DNA of 64,000 nt. It comes from Actinomycetes bacterium (GTDB lineage: Bacteria; Actinomycetota; Acidimicrobiia; Acidimicrobiales; JAAEMS01). Below, one piece after another: positions 52,985-61,079 of this stretch. The stretch's first letter is position 1; each line of letters opens with the position of its first letter. Under the pieces are notes generated by a model, which saw only the letters and a program-made list of their open reading frames with translations, was not told the DNA's origin and did no database searches. The stretch spans positions 1 to 64,000 of the forward strand of contig JAAEMS010000224.1 of NCBI GenBank assembly GCA_024225275.1, in the 5' to 3' direction. A program made the translations under genes and the position numbers.

Positions 52985-53977
52985 CTAGGGGCGGGCGCGC
53001 ATTCCGTACCGGGTGCCGTCGCACGATGCCCGGTTCCCGTCCGGGCGCCGATCGAGCCACAGACGGAGCAGGTGTCGCCGACTGTCCGGGCCATCGACGT
53101 ATTCGGACCGAGCGTGGAGGGTGACCTCATTGCTGATCAGCTGGATATCGCCCGGCTCGAGGTCCATATCGAAGCAGAAGTCGGGGTCGGCGCCGATCTC
53201 TTCGATCAGGTCGAGCAGCTCCGCCTGGGCGGGGGTGAACCGCGGGGCCGAGTGGTGGCGCTGCGACGAGTCCATGTAGTCAGCGTGATAGAAGGTGCGG
53301 AGCCGAGTGCCGTCCCAGCGAGCCATGGGAATCATCCAGTACGGATCCTCACCCGGTTGCTCCTCGTTGCGCCGGTCGATGGGGAACCGTCCGAACAGCT
53401 CGGGGGCCAGATCGGGACGACGACGCCACACCTCGTTGTGAACCGTGACCGAGCTGACGATGCGGCTTGCTCCCCCCTCTTCGGCTGTCCGCAGGCACAA
53501 CAGCCCCACCACTGCCGCTCCATCGACGTGGTACTGGATGTTGTCGGGGGTCTGGTAGAGCCTGACGTTCGGGTCGTCGGCCTTGCGGCCGGTGTCGGTG
53601 ACATGACCGAGCACATGACCCTCGGGATTCTGCACGATGGGCAGGCCCAGGCCCTGACCAATGGCCCAGTAGGCCACGGCGGCCTCGTCATCGGTCCAGC
53701 GCTCGACGGGCAGGCCCTTCACCAGCACGACCCCGCGGCCCTCGAAGATCTCGGTGCGCCATCTCGCGAACCGGGCGTCCAGGGCGGGAAGAGCGAGGTC
53801 GTCGGGGCCGAGATCAGGGAGATCACCGAGGCCCACGCCCGGATGCTTCGCCACCTGAGCCTGGAGCTCGGCGATCTCGGCATCGGACCAGTGGTCGATC
53901 CAGGTCTCCGAGGAACGGAGTTGATCGCCTCCCCAGGCCGCGGCCACGTCGAGCTCGCCCTCGGTGATCGTCGACAT
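52985..53977 (-). CDS. TauD/TfdA-family Fe(II)/2-oxoglutarate dioxygenase
   Basis: A 330-residue non-haem iron dioxygenase. The metal motif is H150-x-D152 in YHVDGAAV and the distal histidine is in VTLHARSEY (about 294), followed by the RHLLRLWL arginine that binds 2-oxoglutarate. It belongs to the gamma-butyrobetaine-hydroxylase/TfdA side of the family. Start ATG 53977 with GAGGTGG 5 nt upstream. Substrate unknown; betaine or carnitine relatives would link it to the transporter at 5-10 kb, but that is speculation. Confidence 0.88.
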   Translation of the reverse strand: MSTITEGELDVAAAWGGDQLRSSETWIDHWSDAEIAELQAQVAKHPGVGLGDLPDLGPDDLALPALDARFARWRTEIFEGRGVVLVKGLPVERWTDDEAAVAYWAIGQGLGLPIVQNPEGHVLGHVTDTGRKADDPNVRLYQTPDNIQYHVDGAAVVGLLCLRTAEEGGASRIVSSVTVHNEVWRRRPDLAPELFGRFPIDRRNEEQPGEDPYWMIPMARWDGTRLRTFYHADYMDSSQRHHSAPRFTPAQAELLDLIEEIGADPDFCFDMDLEPGDIQLISNEVTLHARSEYVDGPDSRRHLLRLWLDRRPDGNRASCDGTRYGMRARP

Positions 53978-54093
53978 GTCGGGCCACCTCCGTCGGGTCC
54001 GCCAACCAATGGCACCCCGTCCCAGCCCAACTCTAGGCTCCGAGCCGGGATCGACCCAGGACTCGAGGTTCAGGTACTGAACGGACTTCGTCG

Positions 54094-55167
54094 CTATGAG
54101 CCAGCCTTGCGCGAGAGGAAGTAGGAGTTCCCGCGGTCGTCGCGGATACCGGAGCTCTCGATGTCGACGAAGCCGGCATCGCCCAGCCATTCCATGGCCA
54201 TCCCCTCACCCCAGGCGGTGCCCAGCCCGGGGCCGCCGTAGGCCATCGACACCGTCATGCAGTGCATGGTGCTGATCGTGTACACCAACGGCGCCATGGG
54301 CAGGTCGTGGTTCTCGTGCAAACAGCTCGAGGCCTTGGGCTCGACGCACAGGTAGGTGCCGCCGGGACGAAGGGCCCGATTGATACCGGAAAGAACCTCG
54401 CGCGGCCGGGCCTGATCGTGGATTGCGTCGAAGGTGGTGACCAGATCAAACCGGTCGACCTCGCCCAGCTCGGCGGCGTCACGCACCTCGAAGTCGACAT
54501 TGGTCAAGCCAGCCTCGGCCGTCCTCGCCCGGGCCGCGGCCACGCCCTGCTCACCGAAGTCGTAGCCCACGAACCGCGAGTTGGGATAGGCGCTACCGAG
54601 GATCGAGAGCGCCAAGCCCGAACCACAACCCACGTCGGCCACGTCGATGCCGGACTCGAACTGCTCGGCCCCACCCAGCAGGGGCACGACCTGGTCGATC
54701 AGGGTGTGGTGGTAACGCTGGCCCGAGGACTCATCCATCAGGCCGGTGAACTTCGGGTACCTGTCATAAGGGACGCCACCCCCGTTCCTGAAGGCCTCGA
54801 CCACATCGTCCTCGACCTCACCCAGCAGCCCGATGTACTGGCAGAAGGTGGTGAGGTTGAGCGGCCCCGCGGCGCGGGTGAGCAGACCGGCGTGCTCCGG
54901 GGGAAGGTGGAAGGTCTCGGACTCGACATCGTGGTCGATGATGCCCCCCATGGTCATGGCCGACAGCCATTCCTTCACATAGCGGGGATGGAGCTCGGAC
55001 TCCGCCGCGACCTCATCGGCGGTCGCGGCCTCCATGGTTGCCATGGCGTCGAACAGGCCGGTGCGATGTCCGATGCTGCACATCAGAGCGAGGGCACCAC
55101 CATTCATGACGTCGGTCATGGTGCCGGCGAAGGCCTTCGCCCTCGCCCGATCGAAGTGCCCGCTCAT
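54094..55167 (-). CDS. SAM-dependent methyltransferase with N-terminal winged-helix domain
   Basis: A 357-residue protein. Residues about 15-90 form a dimerisation/winged-helix-like domain (MCSIGHRTGLFDAMA, TADEVAAESELHPRYVKEWL), like small-molecule O-methyltransferases. The Rossmann methyltransferase domain follows: VADVGCGSG (about 176-184), GYDFGE, VRDAAEL, TTFDAIHD and LRPGGTYLCVE. ATG 55167 is preceded by GGGGGAG. Divergent from an acyl-CoA dehydrogenase gene with 63 bp between starts. Confidence 0.87.
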   Translation of the reverse strand: MSGHFDRARAKAFAGTMTDVMNGGALALMCSIGHRTGLFDAMATMEAATADEVAAESELHPRYVKEWLSAMTMGGIIDHDVESETFHLPPEHAGLLTRAAGPLNLTTFCQYIGLLGEVEDDVVEAFRNGGGVPYDRYPKFTGLMDESSGQRYHHTLIDQVVPLLGGAEQFESGIDVADVGCGSGLALSILGSAYPNSRFVGYDFGEQGVAAARARTAEAGLTNVDFEVRDAAELGEVDRFDLVTTFDAIHDQARPREVLSGINRALRPGGTYLCVEPKASSCLHENHDLPMAPLVYTISTMHCMTVSMAYGGPGLGTAWGEGMAMEWLGDAGFVDIESSGIRDDRGNSYFLSRKAGS

Positions 55168-55230
55168 CTGTCTCCCCCAAAGGCCGTGGCATAGAGTCAG
55201 ACCAGACTGACAGACCAACCTGGGGAACGC

Positions 55231-56373
55231 ATGCGATTCGAACCCACCGAGCTCACGCCCGAAGAAGCCGCACTCCAGACCGAAGTTCGCGAGTTCACTG
55301 ACCGCGAGCTGCCCCGCGGCAGCTTCGAGCGGGCTCTGGGTATGGGCGCCGACAGCGACAGGGCCTTCTCGAAGAAGATGGCCGAGGCCGGCTACATCGG
55401 CATGGCCCTGCCCAAACAATACGGGGGCCACGACCGCAGGGCCGTCGACCGGTTCATCGTGGTCGAGGAGCTCCTGCGTTCCGGTGCCCCGGTCGGATAC
55501 CACTGGGTGGCCGACCGTCAGACCGGGCCGGTGATCACCAAGTTCGGCACCGATGAGCAGCGCGAACGGTTCCTCCCGAAGATCTGTGCCGGTGAGCTCG
55601 GGTTCTCGATCGGGATGAGCGAGCCCGACAGCGGGTCCGACCTGGCGTCGGTGAAGACCCGGGCCGATCGGGCCGAGAACGGGTGGCTGGTCAGCGGCAC
55701 CAAGATCTGGACCAGCAATGCCCACACCAACGACTGGTTCATCTGCCTCTGTCGCACCAGCCCGATGGAGGACGGCAACAAACACCAGGGGTTGTCGCAG
55801 CTCCTCATCGACCTGTCGTCCGACGGCCTCGAGATCAACACCATCCCGTTTCTCGATGGCACCGAACACTTCACCGAGGTGGTCCTCAACGAGGTCTACG
55901 TCCCTGATGAGAACGTGCTCGGCGAGGTCGGTATGGGGTGGGCCCAGAACACCTCCGAGATGGCCTACGAGCGAGGCGGCCCCGACCGTTGGCTCTCGAC
56001 CTACGGACTGGTGGAGGAGTTCCTGCGCCTCCACGAGGGTCAGGACATCGATGACCGCACGGCCGCCATGCTGGGTGATGTCACCGCCCGGTGGCACGCC
56101 CTCCACAACATGTCGTTCTCGGTGGCCCGCATGATCGACGAGGCCGGGGCTCCGTCCGTCGAAGCCGCCCTGGTCAAGGAGATGGGTACCCGGTTCGAAC
56201 AGGAGGTAGTGGCCCAGGTTCAGGAGCTGTTGGACCATGAACCGGCTCCTGGCACCGAGTCTCAGTTCGAACGATTGCTGGTGGCCGCGACACTCACCGG
56301 CCCATCGTTCACCATCCGAGGGGGCACGATCGAGATCCTCCGCTCCGTGGCGTCGAAGGGACTCAACGCATGA
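55231..56373 (+). CDS. Acyl-CoA dehydrogenase, first of a pair
   Basis: A 380-residue acyl-CoA dehydrogenase subunit: GMALPKQYGG (about 56-65), SIGMSEPDSGSDLASV (about 127-142) and GTKIWTSNAH. Its C-terminus (FTIRGGTIEILRSV) lacks the long FAD-contact block of homotetrameric enzymes. Followed after 43 bp by a second, dissimilar dehydrogenase; in actinobacteria such adjacent pairs form alpha2-beta2 enzymes for steroid side chains or branched acyl-CoAs. Start ATG 55231 with GGGGAACGC upstream. Confidence 0.9.
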   Translation: MRFEPTELTPEEAALQTEVREFTDRELPRGSFERALGMGADSDRAFSKKMAEAGYIGMALPKQYGGHDRRAVDRFIVVEELLRSGAPVGYHWVADRQTGPVITKFGTDEQRERFLPKICAGELGFSIGMSEPDSGSDLASVKTRADRAENGWLVSGTKIWTSNAHTNDWFICLCRTSPMEDGNKHQGLSQLLIDLSSDGLEINTIPFLDGTEHFTEVVLNEVYVPDENVLGEVGMGWAQNTSEMAYERGGPDRWLSTYGLVEEFLRLHEGQDIDDRTAAMLGDVTARWHALHNMSFSVARMIDEAGAPSVEAALVKEMGTRFEQEVVAQVQELLDHEPAPGTESQFERLLVAATLTGPSFTIRGGTIEILRSVASKGLNA

Positions 56374-56416
56374 GCGAGCAGGGTGAGCCGGCCCGCCCGG
56401 CCGAGAGGGCAGACCA

Positions 56417-57505
56417 ATGAGCAGTGTGGATGACGTTCTCACCGAGACGGCCACCCGTCTGTTCGAATCCACCTGCACCTTCGAGGCCGTGCAGGCCGCC
56501 GAAGACGAGGGCTGGCCGGGCGGCATCTGGGACACCGTGGCCGAGTCCGGTTTCCCGTGGGTGTCGGTGCCCGAAGAGGGCGGCGGTATGGGTGGCACCC
56601 TGGCTGACGCCCTCGAGATCGTACGGATCGGGGCCGAGCATGCGGCTCCGATTCCGGTAGCCGAGACCGGGCTGCTGGCCGGCTGGCTCCTGGCCGGGGC
56701 CGGACTGCCACTACCCGAGGGCATCGCCACCGTTGCCCCACCGGCCAAGGGTGATGTATTCACCGTGGCCTCCGCCGTGCAGGGCGTGAACGTGGCCGGC
56801 GAGTTGCACCGGGTGCCGTGGGCTCGTCAGGCCGACCGGGTTGTCGTTCTCGCCGAGATCGAAGGCCAGGGCCACGTGCTGTCGCTGAACCCGCAGGTGG
56901 GCACCATCGAGCCGGGCACCAACATGGCCGGCGAACCTCGCGACACGATCCGCTTCGACAGTGTGACGGTCCCGGCCGAAGATGTGGCGCCGGCGGCCGA
57001 AGGGGTCAACGGTGAGACCCTGATGCTGCGGGGCGCCCTGGTTCGGGCCACCCAGATGGCGGGTGCTCTCGAGGCCATGAACCGCCTCACCGTCGGGTAC
57101 ACCAACGACCGCCACCAGTTCGGCCGGCCGGTCGGACGCTTCCAGGCCGTGCAGCAGCACCTGGTGTGGAGCGCCCAGGACGCAGCCATGGCCCGCATGG
57201 CGGCCGACATCGCCGGCCGCGAGGCCGGTCGGGGTGCGGCCCCATTCGAGATCGCCTCGGCCAAGGTGGTGGCCAACCGGGCGGCTCGCACCGCTACTGC
57301 GGCCTGCCATCAGGCCCACGGAGCCATGGGCATGACCCAGGAATACGCACTGCACCACCTGAGCCGCCGCCTCTGGTCGTGGCGACACGAGTACGGCTCC
57401 GATCAGTTCTGGCGCGTCCGACTGGGGCGCACCGTGCACGCGGCCGGAGCCGACAATCTCTTCCCGGCCATCACGGGCGGCTCGGCTGCCCTCGGTCTGG
57501 CCTGA
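56417..57505 (+). CDS. Acyl-CoA dehydrogenase, second of a pair
   Basis: A 362-residue acyl-CoA dehydrogenase-fold protein with a shortened middle domain. The family contact motif with Ser/Asp before the flavin is poorly kept (residues about 105-135), while the C-terminal helical domain is good: RHQFGRPVGRFQAVQQHL (about 235-252) and CHQAHGAMGMTQEYALH. One subunit of known heteromeric enzymes shows this loss. ATG 56417 follows a GGCCGAGAGG signal that is part of a dispersed repeat. Confidence 0.88.
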   Translation: MSSVDDVLTETATRLFESTCTFEAVQAAEDEGWPGGIWDTVAESGFPWVSVPEEGGGMGGTLADALEIVRIGAEHAAPIPVAETGLLAGWLLAGAGLPLPEGIATVAPPAKGDVFTVASAVQGVNVAGELHRVPWARQADRVVVLAEIEGQGHVLSLNPQVGTIEPGTNMAGEPRDTIRFDSVTVPAEDVAPAAEGVNGETLMLRGALVRATQMAGALEAMNRLTVGYTNDRHQFGRPVGRFQAVQQHLVWSAQDAAMARMAADIAGREAGRGAAPFEIASAKVVANRAARTATAACHQAHGAMGMTQEYALHHLSRRLWSWRHEYGSDQFWRVRLGRTVHAAGADNLFPAITGGSAALGLA

Positions 57506-57540
57506 GCCCACTTTCCACCACGATCGCGAGGAGCCCACCC

Positions 57541-58329
57541 ATGACCGAGTTCGGTGTCTACGGAGACCTTCATGTCAGCATCGACGATGGCCATGTCGCC
57601 ACCGCCGAGATCCGGCGGCCCCCCAACAACTTCTTCGACATCGGGCTGATCGACTCACTGGCCAGCGCGTTCACCGACCTGGACAATGACGATCGCTGCC
57701 GGGCCATCGTCCTGTGCTCGGAGGGCAAGAACTTCTGCGCGGGCGCCAACTTCGGGGGTAGCGGCGATCGGCAGTCATCGAACACGGCCGACGGCCGCCA
57801 CCTCTACGACGAGGCCGTACGACTGTTCTCCACCAAGACGCCGGTGGTCGCCGCGGTGCAGGGCGCGGCGATTGGGGGCGGCTTCGGGCTGGCCCTGATG
57901 CCCGACTTTCGGGTCGCGGCCCCCGAGGCCCGTTTCGCGGCCAACTTCGCCCGCCTCGGCTTTCACCAGGGCTTCGGCCTGTCGGAGACACTGCCCCGGA
58001 TCGTCGGCCAGCAGAAAGCCCTCGATCTCTTCTACACCGGTCGCCGGGTGAAGGGTGACGAGGCGCTGGCCATCGGCCTGGCCGATCAGCTCGTACCGCT
58101 CGACGAGGTCCGCGACGCGGCCCACACCCTGGCCCGCGAGATCGCCATCTCCGCTCCCCTGGCCGTGGTCAGTATTCGTCAGACCATGCGCGGCGACCTC
58201 CCGGCCAAGATCCGGGCCGCCACCGACCGAGAGAAGGCCGAGCAGGAGTGGCTCCAGACCACGAACGACTGGAAGGAAGGCGTGAAGGCCATGGCCGAGC
58301 GCCGGGAGCCCAACTTCTCGGGTACCTGA
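57541..58329 (+). CDS. Enoyl-CoA hydratase/isomerase
   Basis: A 262-residue crotonase-fold enzyme. Oxyanion-hole segments are CSEGKNFCAGANFGG (about 59-73) and AAIGGGFGLALMPDFRVA (about 110-127). The second catalytic Glu position reads FHQGFGLSETLPRIVG, with Gln/Gly where hydratases have Glu, so it may be an isomerase or hydrolase relative. Third gene after the dehydrogenase pair. Start ATG 57541; the last codons and stop are inside a partly duplicated segment. Confidence 0.88.
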   Translation: MTEFGVYGDLHVSIDDGHVATAEIRRPPNNFFDIGLIDSLASAFTDLDNDDRCRAIVLCSEGKNFCAGANFGGSGDRQSSNTADGRHLYDEAVRLFSTKTPVVAAVQGAAIGGGFGLALMPDFRVAAPEARFAANFARLGFHQGFGLSETLPRIVGQQKALDLFYTGRRVKGDEALAIGLADQLVPLDEVRDAAHTLAREIAISAPLAVVSIRQTMRGDLPAKIRAATDREKAEQEWLQTTNDWKEGVKAMAERREPNFSGT

Positions 58330-58422
58330 GGCCGAGCTCGCGAGGCCGGGGCCCGAGCGGCCCGCGAGCGGGAGCGAGCTGGAGCGGAAGACCTGAGGCC
58401 GAGCTCGCGAGGCCGGGGCCCG
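58324..58422. repeat. 67-bp-period partial duplication at the end of the hydratase gene
   Basis: A 32-bp sequence beginning ACCTGAGGCCGAGCTCGCGA occurs at 58324-58355 and again at 58391-58422; the first copy includes the gene's stop codon. The stretch 58342-58390 also matches 63374-63420 in reverse (with small gaps), so this G+C-rich element is dispersed. Confidence 0.85.
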
Positions 58423-58649
58423 TATTGCATCGATGAGCAGGTTCCTTGAATGAACTGTCGCCTGGCCGACGGGATGGGGTCAGACCCCATCAGGTGAAAG
58501 AACCTCCACATGCCCCCCTCGATCTCCCTCCCCGGCTGCGCCGGGGCTGGATGACTGGCCTCGGCCTGCTGGCCATCACCGACGCGTGTCTCGGCAGCTG
58601 ATTCTTCTCCCACCCACCACCCCAAACCCCAATGAACAAGGAAACCGCG
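58423..58649. other. Gene-free stretch with two strong hairpins
   Basis: No gene is supported here. Two perfect stems are present: GATGGGGT-CAG-ACCCCATC (58473-58491) and CCCCGGC-TGC-GCCGGGG (58530-58546). The first has the GGGGTCAGACCCC core often seen in palindromic intergenic repeats of other bacteria (from memory). Together with the preceding duplication this makes about 320 bp of repeat-rich spacer between hydratase and lipoprotein genes. Confidence 0.6.
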
Positions 58650-58925
58650 ATGAGCACCACCCGTATTCCCCGTTTCGGTCGCGTCCTAGCCGGCGTGGCC
58701 GGCCTGTCTCTTCTCCTCGCCGCGTGCGGTGGCTCGAGCTACTCGCGCGAGGATGCAATCGCAGACCTCGTCGCCGATGACATCGACCAGGAGATGGCAG
58801 AGTGCATCGTCGACGAGGTCGAGGATGAGTTCGGCATCGAGAAGCTCGAGAGCTCCGATGACGTCACGGAGGAGGATGAGGCCAAGCTCTTCGAGATCTT
58901 CACCGAATGCTCCGTCGGGAAGTGA
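58650..58925 (+). CDS. Small acidic lipoprotein
   Basis: A 91-residue lipoprotein: signal GRVLAGVAGLSLLLAAC-GG (lipidated Cys), then an acidic helical domain with two conserved-looking cysteines (AECIVDEVEDEFG and FTECSVGK), probably a disulphide. Start ATG 58650 with AAGGAAA 6 nt upstream; ATG 58632 adds six residues. Similar small actinobacterial lipoproteins have no known function. Confidence 0.7.
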   Translation: MSTTRIPRFGRVLAGVAGLSLLLAACGGSSYSREDAIADLVADDIDQEMAECIVDEVEDEFGIEKLESSDDVTEEDEAKLFEIFTECSVGK

Positions 58926-59068
58926 TCGTGAGGGAGATCATGTGCCGGTCCCCGATGCCGAGATCGGGGTGTTCCTGAGCCCGTTCGCCAAGGGAAGCTG
59001 ATCCTGCTTCCCAGGCCGGACACCATCTGGCCCCACAGCGACATCGGCAGGCCCATGGGGGCGTTCGG

Positions 59069-59081
59069 TAGGGTGCGCTAC
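59069..59081 (+). promoter_or_regulatory. Leaderless-type promoter box, acyl-CoA dehydrogenase 59082
   Basis: TAGGGT (59069-59074), 7 nt, GTG. This decides the start of the gene. Confidence 0.5.
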
Positions 59082-60263
59082 GTGCTCACCGACGACGAGA
59101 TCCGGACCGCGCTCGATCCGATCATCGAGTGCCGCACTGCCGACACCAAGCTCACCACCATGGGGGCCGGTAGCGACGCCCTCGAACCTGGTCGCCGTTG
59201 GCTGGCTGCCGCTGTCGAGGGGGGCTGGGCCAAGCCCACCTGGCCGGCCCGGTACGGGGGGCGCGACGCATCGGCCCAAGAGGACGCGGCCATCGGTCGG
59301 ATCATGCGCGAATACGCCGTCCCCGACTTGTACGCCTACATGATCGGCCTCGGCATGGTCGGTCCTGCCCTGCTGGCCCACGGTACCGACGCCCAGCGCG
59401 ACCGTTGGCTCCGCCCCATCGCGTCGGGCGAGGAGATCTGGTGCCAGATGTTCTCCGAGCCCGAGGCCGGTTCCGATCTGGCCAACGTCGGTCTGGGGGC
59501 CGATGCCGACGGCGAGGAGTGGATCCTCTCTGGCCAGAAGGTGTGGACCAGCCGGGCCATGTGGGCCGCGTGGGGCATCGTGCTCGCCCGCACCGACCCC
59601 GAGGCTCCCAAGCACAAGGGCCTCACGATGTTCGCCATCCCGATGGATGCTCCCGGGCTCGAAGTCAGGCCGCTCGTGCAGATGAACGGAGACGAGCACT
59701 TCAGCGAGGTCTTCATGGACGAATGCCGGGTCCCCGACTCCGGACGGGTGGGCGAGGTCGGCGAAGGCTGGCGGGTGGCGATGACGATCCTGGCCCACGA
59801 GCGGGCCGGCGGCAGCCGCGGCGGAGGCGAGGGCAAGGCCAAGGAGTCACTGGTACCGAGGTGGCTGTCCGACGCCGTCGGTGACGGCCACACGGCTGAC
59901 CCGGTGTGGCTGGAGCGGGCCATGGAGGCTCATACCTTCGACCAGGTGGCCTCGTGGACGAGTCAACGAGCAGCTGCGGCCGCCGGCAGCCCCGGCCCCG
60001 CGGGATCGGGCAACAAGCTCCGGTCGGTCCGGACCTACAAACAACGGGCCTGGCTGACCACCGAGGCGCAAGGGCCCCACGGCATGCTGACCGACACCCA
60101 CGGCCACATCGAGCTCATGACCGCCCCGTCGATGAGCATCCGGGGTGGCACCGACGAGATCCAACGCAACATCGTCGGCGAGCGGGTGCTCGGCCTTGCG
60201 GGCGAACCCCGCCTCGACCGCGAGGTGCCATGGAAGAACTCGAGAAAGGGACTGATCCAATGA
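59082..60263 (+). CDS. Acyl-CoA dehydrogenase
   Basis: A 393-residue acyl-CoA dehydrogenase, paralogue of the one at 51726: WCQMFSEPEAGSDLANV (about 126-142), GQKVWTSRA and GGTDEIQRNIVGERVLGL near the end. GTG 59082 is chosen because a TAGGGT box lies 7 nt before it; ATG 59055 would add nine residues and place the box inside the gene. The hydratase gene overlaps its stop (ATGA), so dehydrogenation and hydration are co-translated. Confidence 0.92.
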   Translation: MLTDDEIRTALDPIIECRTADTKLTTMGAGSDALEPGRRWLAAAVEGGWAKPTWPARYGGRDASAQEDAAIGRIMREYAVPDLYAYMIGLGMVGPALLAHGTDAQRDRWLRPIASGEEIWCQMFSEPEAGSDLANVGLGADADGEEWILSGQKVWTSRAMWAAWGIVLARTDPEAPKHKGLTMFAIPMDAPGLEVRPLVQMNGDEHFSEVFMDECRVPDSGRVGEVGEGWRVAMTILAHERAGGSRGGGEGKAKESLVPRWLSDAVGDGHTADPVWLERAMEAHTFDQVASWTSQRAAAAAGSPGPAGSGNKLRSVRTYKQRAWLTTEAQGPHGMLTDTHGHIELMTAPSMSIRGGTDEIQRNIVGERVLGLAGEPRLDREVPWKNSRKGLIQ

Positions 60264-61006
60264 CCGACACACCACTCGTGAAGCGCTCCGATGACGACGG
60301 GGTGGCCACCCTGACCCTCAACCGCCCCGAGGCCCTCAACGCCTTGTCCCCCGGCTCGTTCGTCGAGCTCCGCGCCCATGTCGATGCCCTGACCATCGAT
60401 GACGACACGCGGGTGGTCATCCTGCGGGGCGAGGGCCGGAGCTTCTGCGCCGGCAACGACCTCAAAGCCATCCAGTCGGGTGAGAGGGCCCCGAGCCCTC
60501 ACTTCCAGGCCGAGACCATCGAGATCATGGAGGCTCTGCCCCAGTGTGTGATCGGCTCAGTGCGGGGCCACTGCTTCACCGGCGGGCTCGAGCTGGTGCT
60601 GGGCGCCGATCTGATCGTCGCCTCGGAGACCGCCCGATTCGGTGACACCCACGGCAAGTTCGCCATGGTCCCGACCTGGGGTATGCCCACCCGGCTCACC
60701 GCCCGAATCGGGCCCAGTCGAGCCCGCGACATGATGTTCACCGGCCGCCATGTGTCGGGTGCCGAGGCACTCGAGTTGGGCCTGGCCAACCGCTGTGTCC
60801 CCGACGACGAGCTCGATGCGGTCACCGCCGAACTGGCCGTCATGGTAGCCGCCCAGTCACCGTGGACGATCCGCCACGAGAAGGCGCTGATGGCCCAGAC
60901 CGCCGGCCTGTCCGATCTCGAAGCCACCCGCTACGAGCGCGAGAACAGCCCCGGCACCGGCCCCGACATGCTCGAACGCATCCAAGCCGGCTTCGGCAAG
61001 AAGTAA
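60260..61006 (+). CDS. Enoyl-CoA hydratase/isomerase
   Basis: A 248-residue crotonase-fold enzyme. LRGEGRSFCAGNDLKAI (about 54-70) and CFTGGLELVLGADLIVA (about 99-115) form the oxyanion hole; TWGMPTRLTARIG replaces the usual second Glu, so hydration may not be the reaction. ATG 60260 overlaps the dehydrogenase stop by 4 bp. Convergent with the acyl-CoA ligase gene. Confidence 0.9.
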   Translation: MTDTPLVKRSDDDGVATLTLNRPEALNALSPGSFVELRAHVDALTIDDDTRVVILRGEGRSFCAGNDLKAIQSGERAPSPHFQAETIEIMEALPQCVIGSVRGHCFTGGLELVLGADLIVASETARFGDTHGKFAMVPTWGMPTRLTARIGPSRARDMMFTGRHVSGAEALELGLANRCVPDDELDAVTAELAVMVAAQSPWTIRHEKALMAQTAGLSDLEATRYERENSPGTGPDMLERIQAGFGKK

Positions 61007-61079
61007 CCCGCTTACCACCGAACTCGAGGCACAACGCGTCACCAGCGACGCGATCCGCCTCAAGATGGTCAGGGGAGAA

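Noticed and set aside
56455-56475. tRNA T-arm-like TTCGAATCC
   Set aside because: It lies inside the coding sequence of the acyl-CoA dehydrogenase at 56417 and no cloverleaf can be drawn around it.
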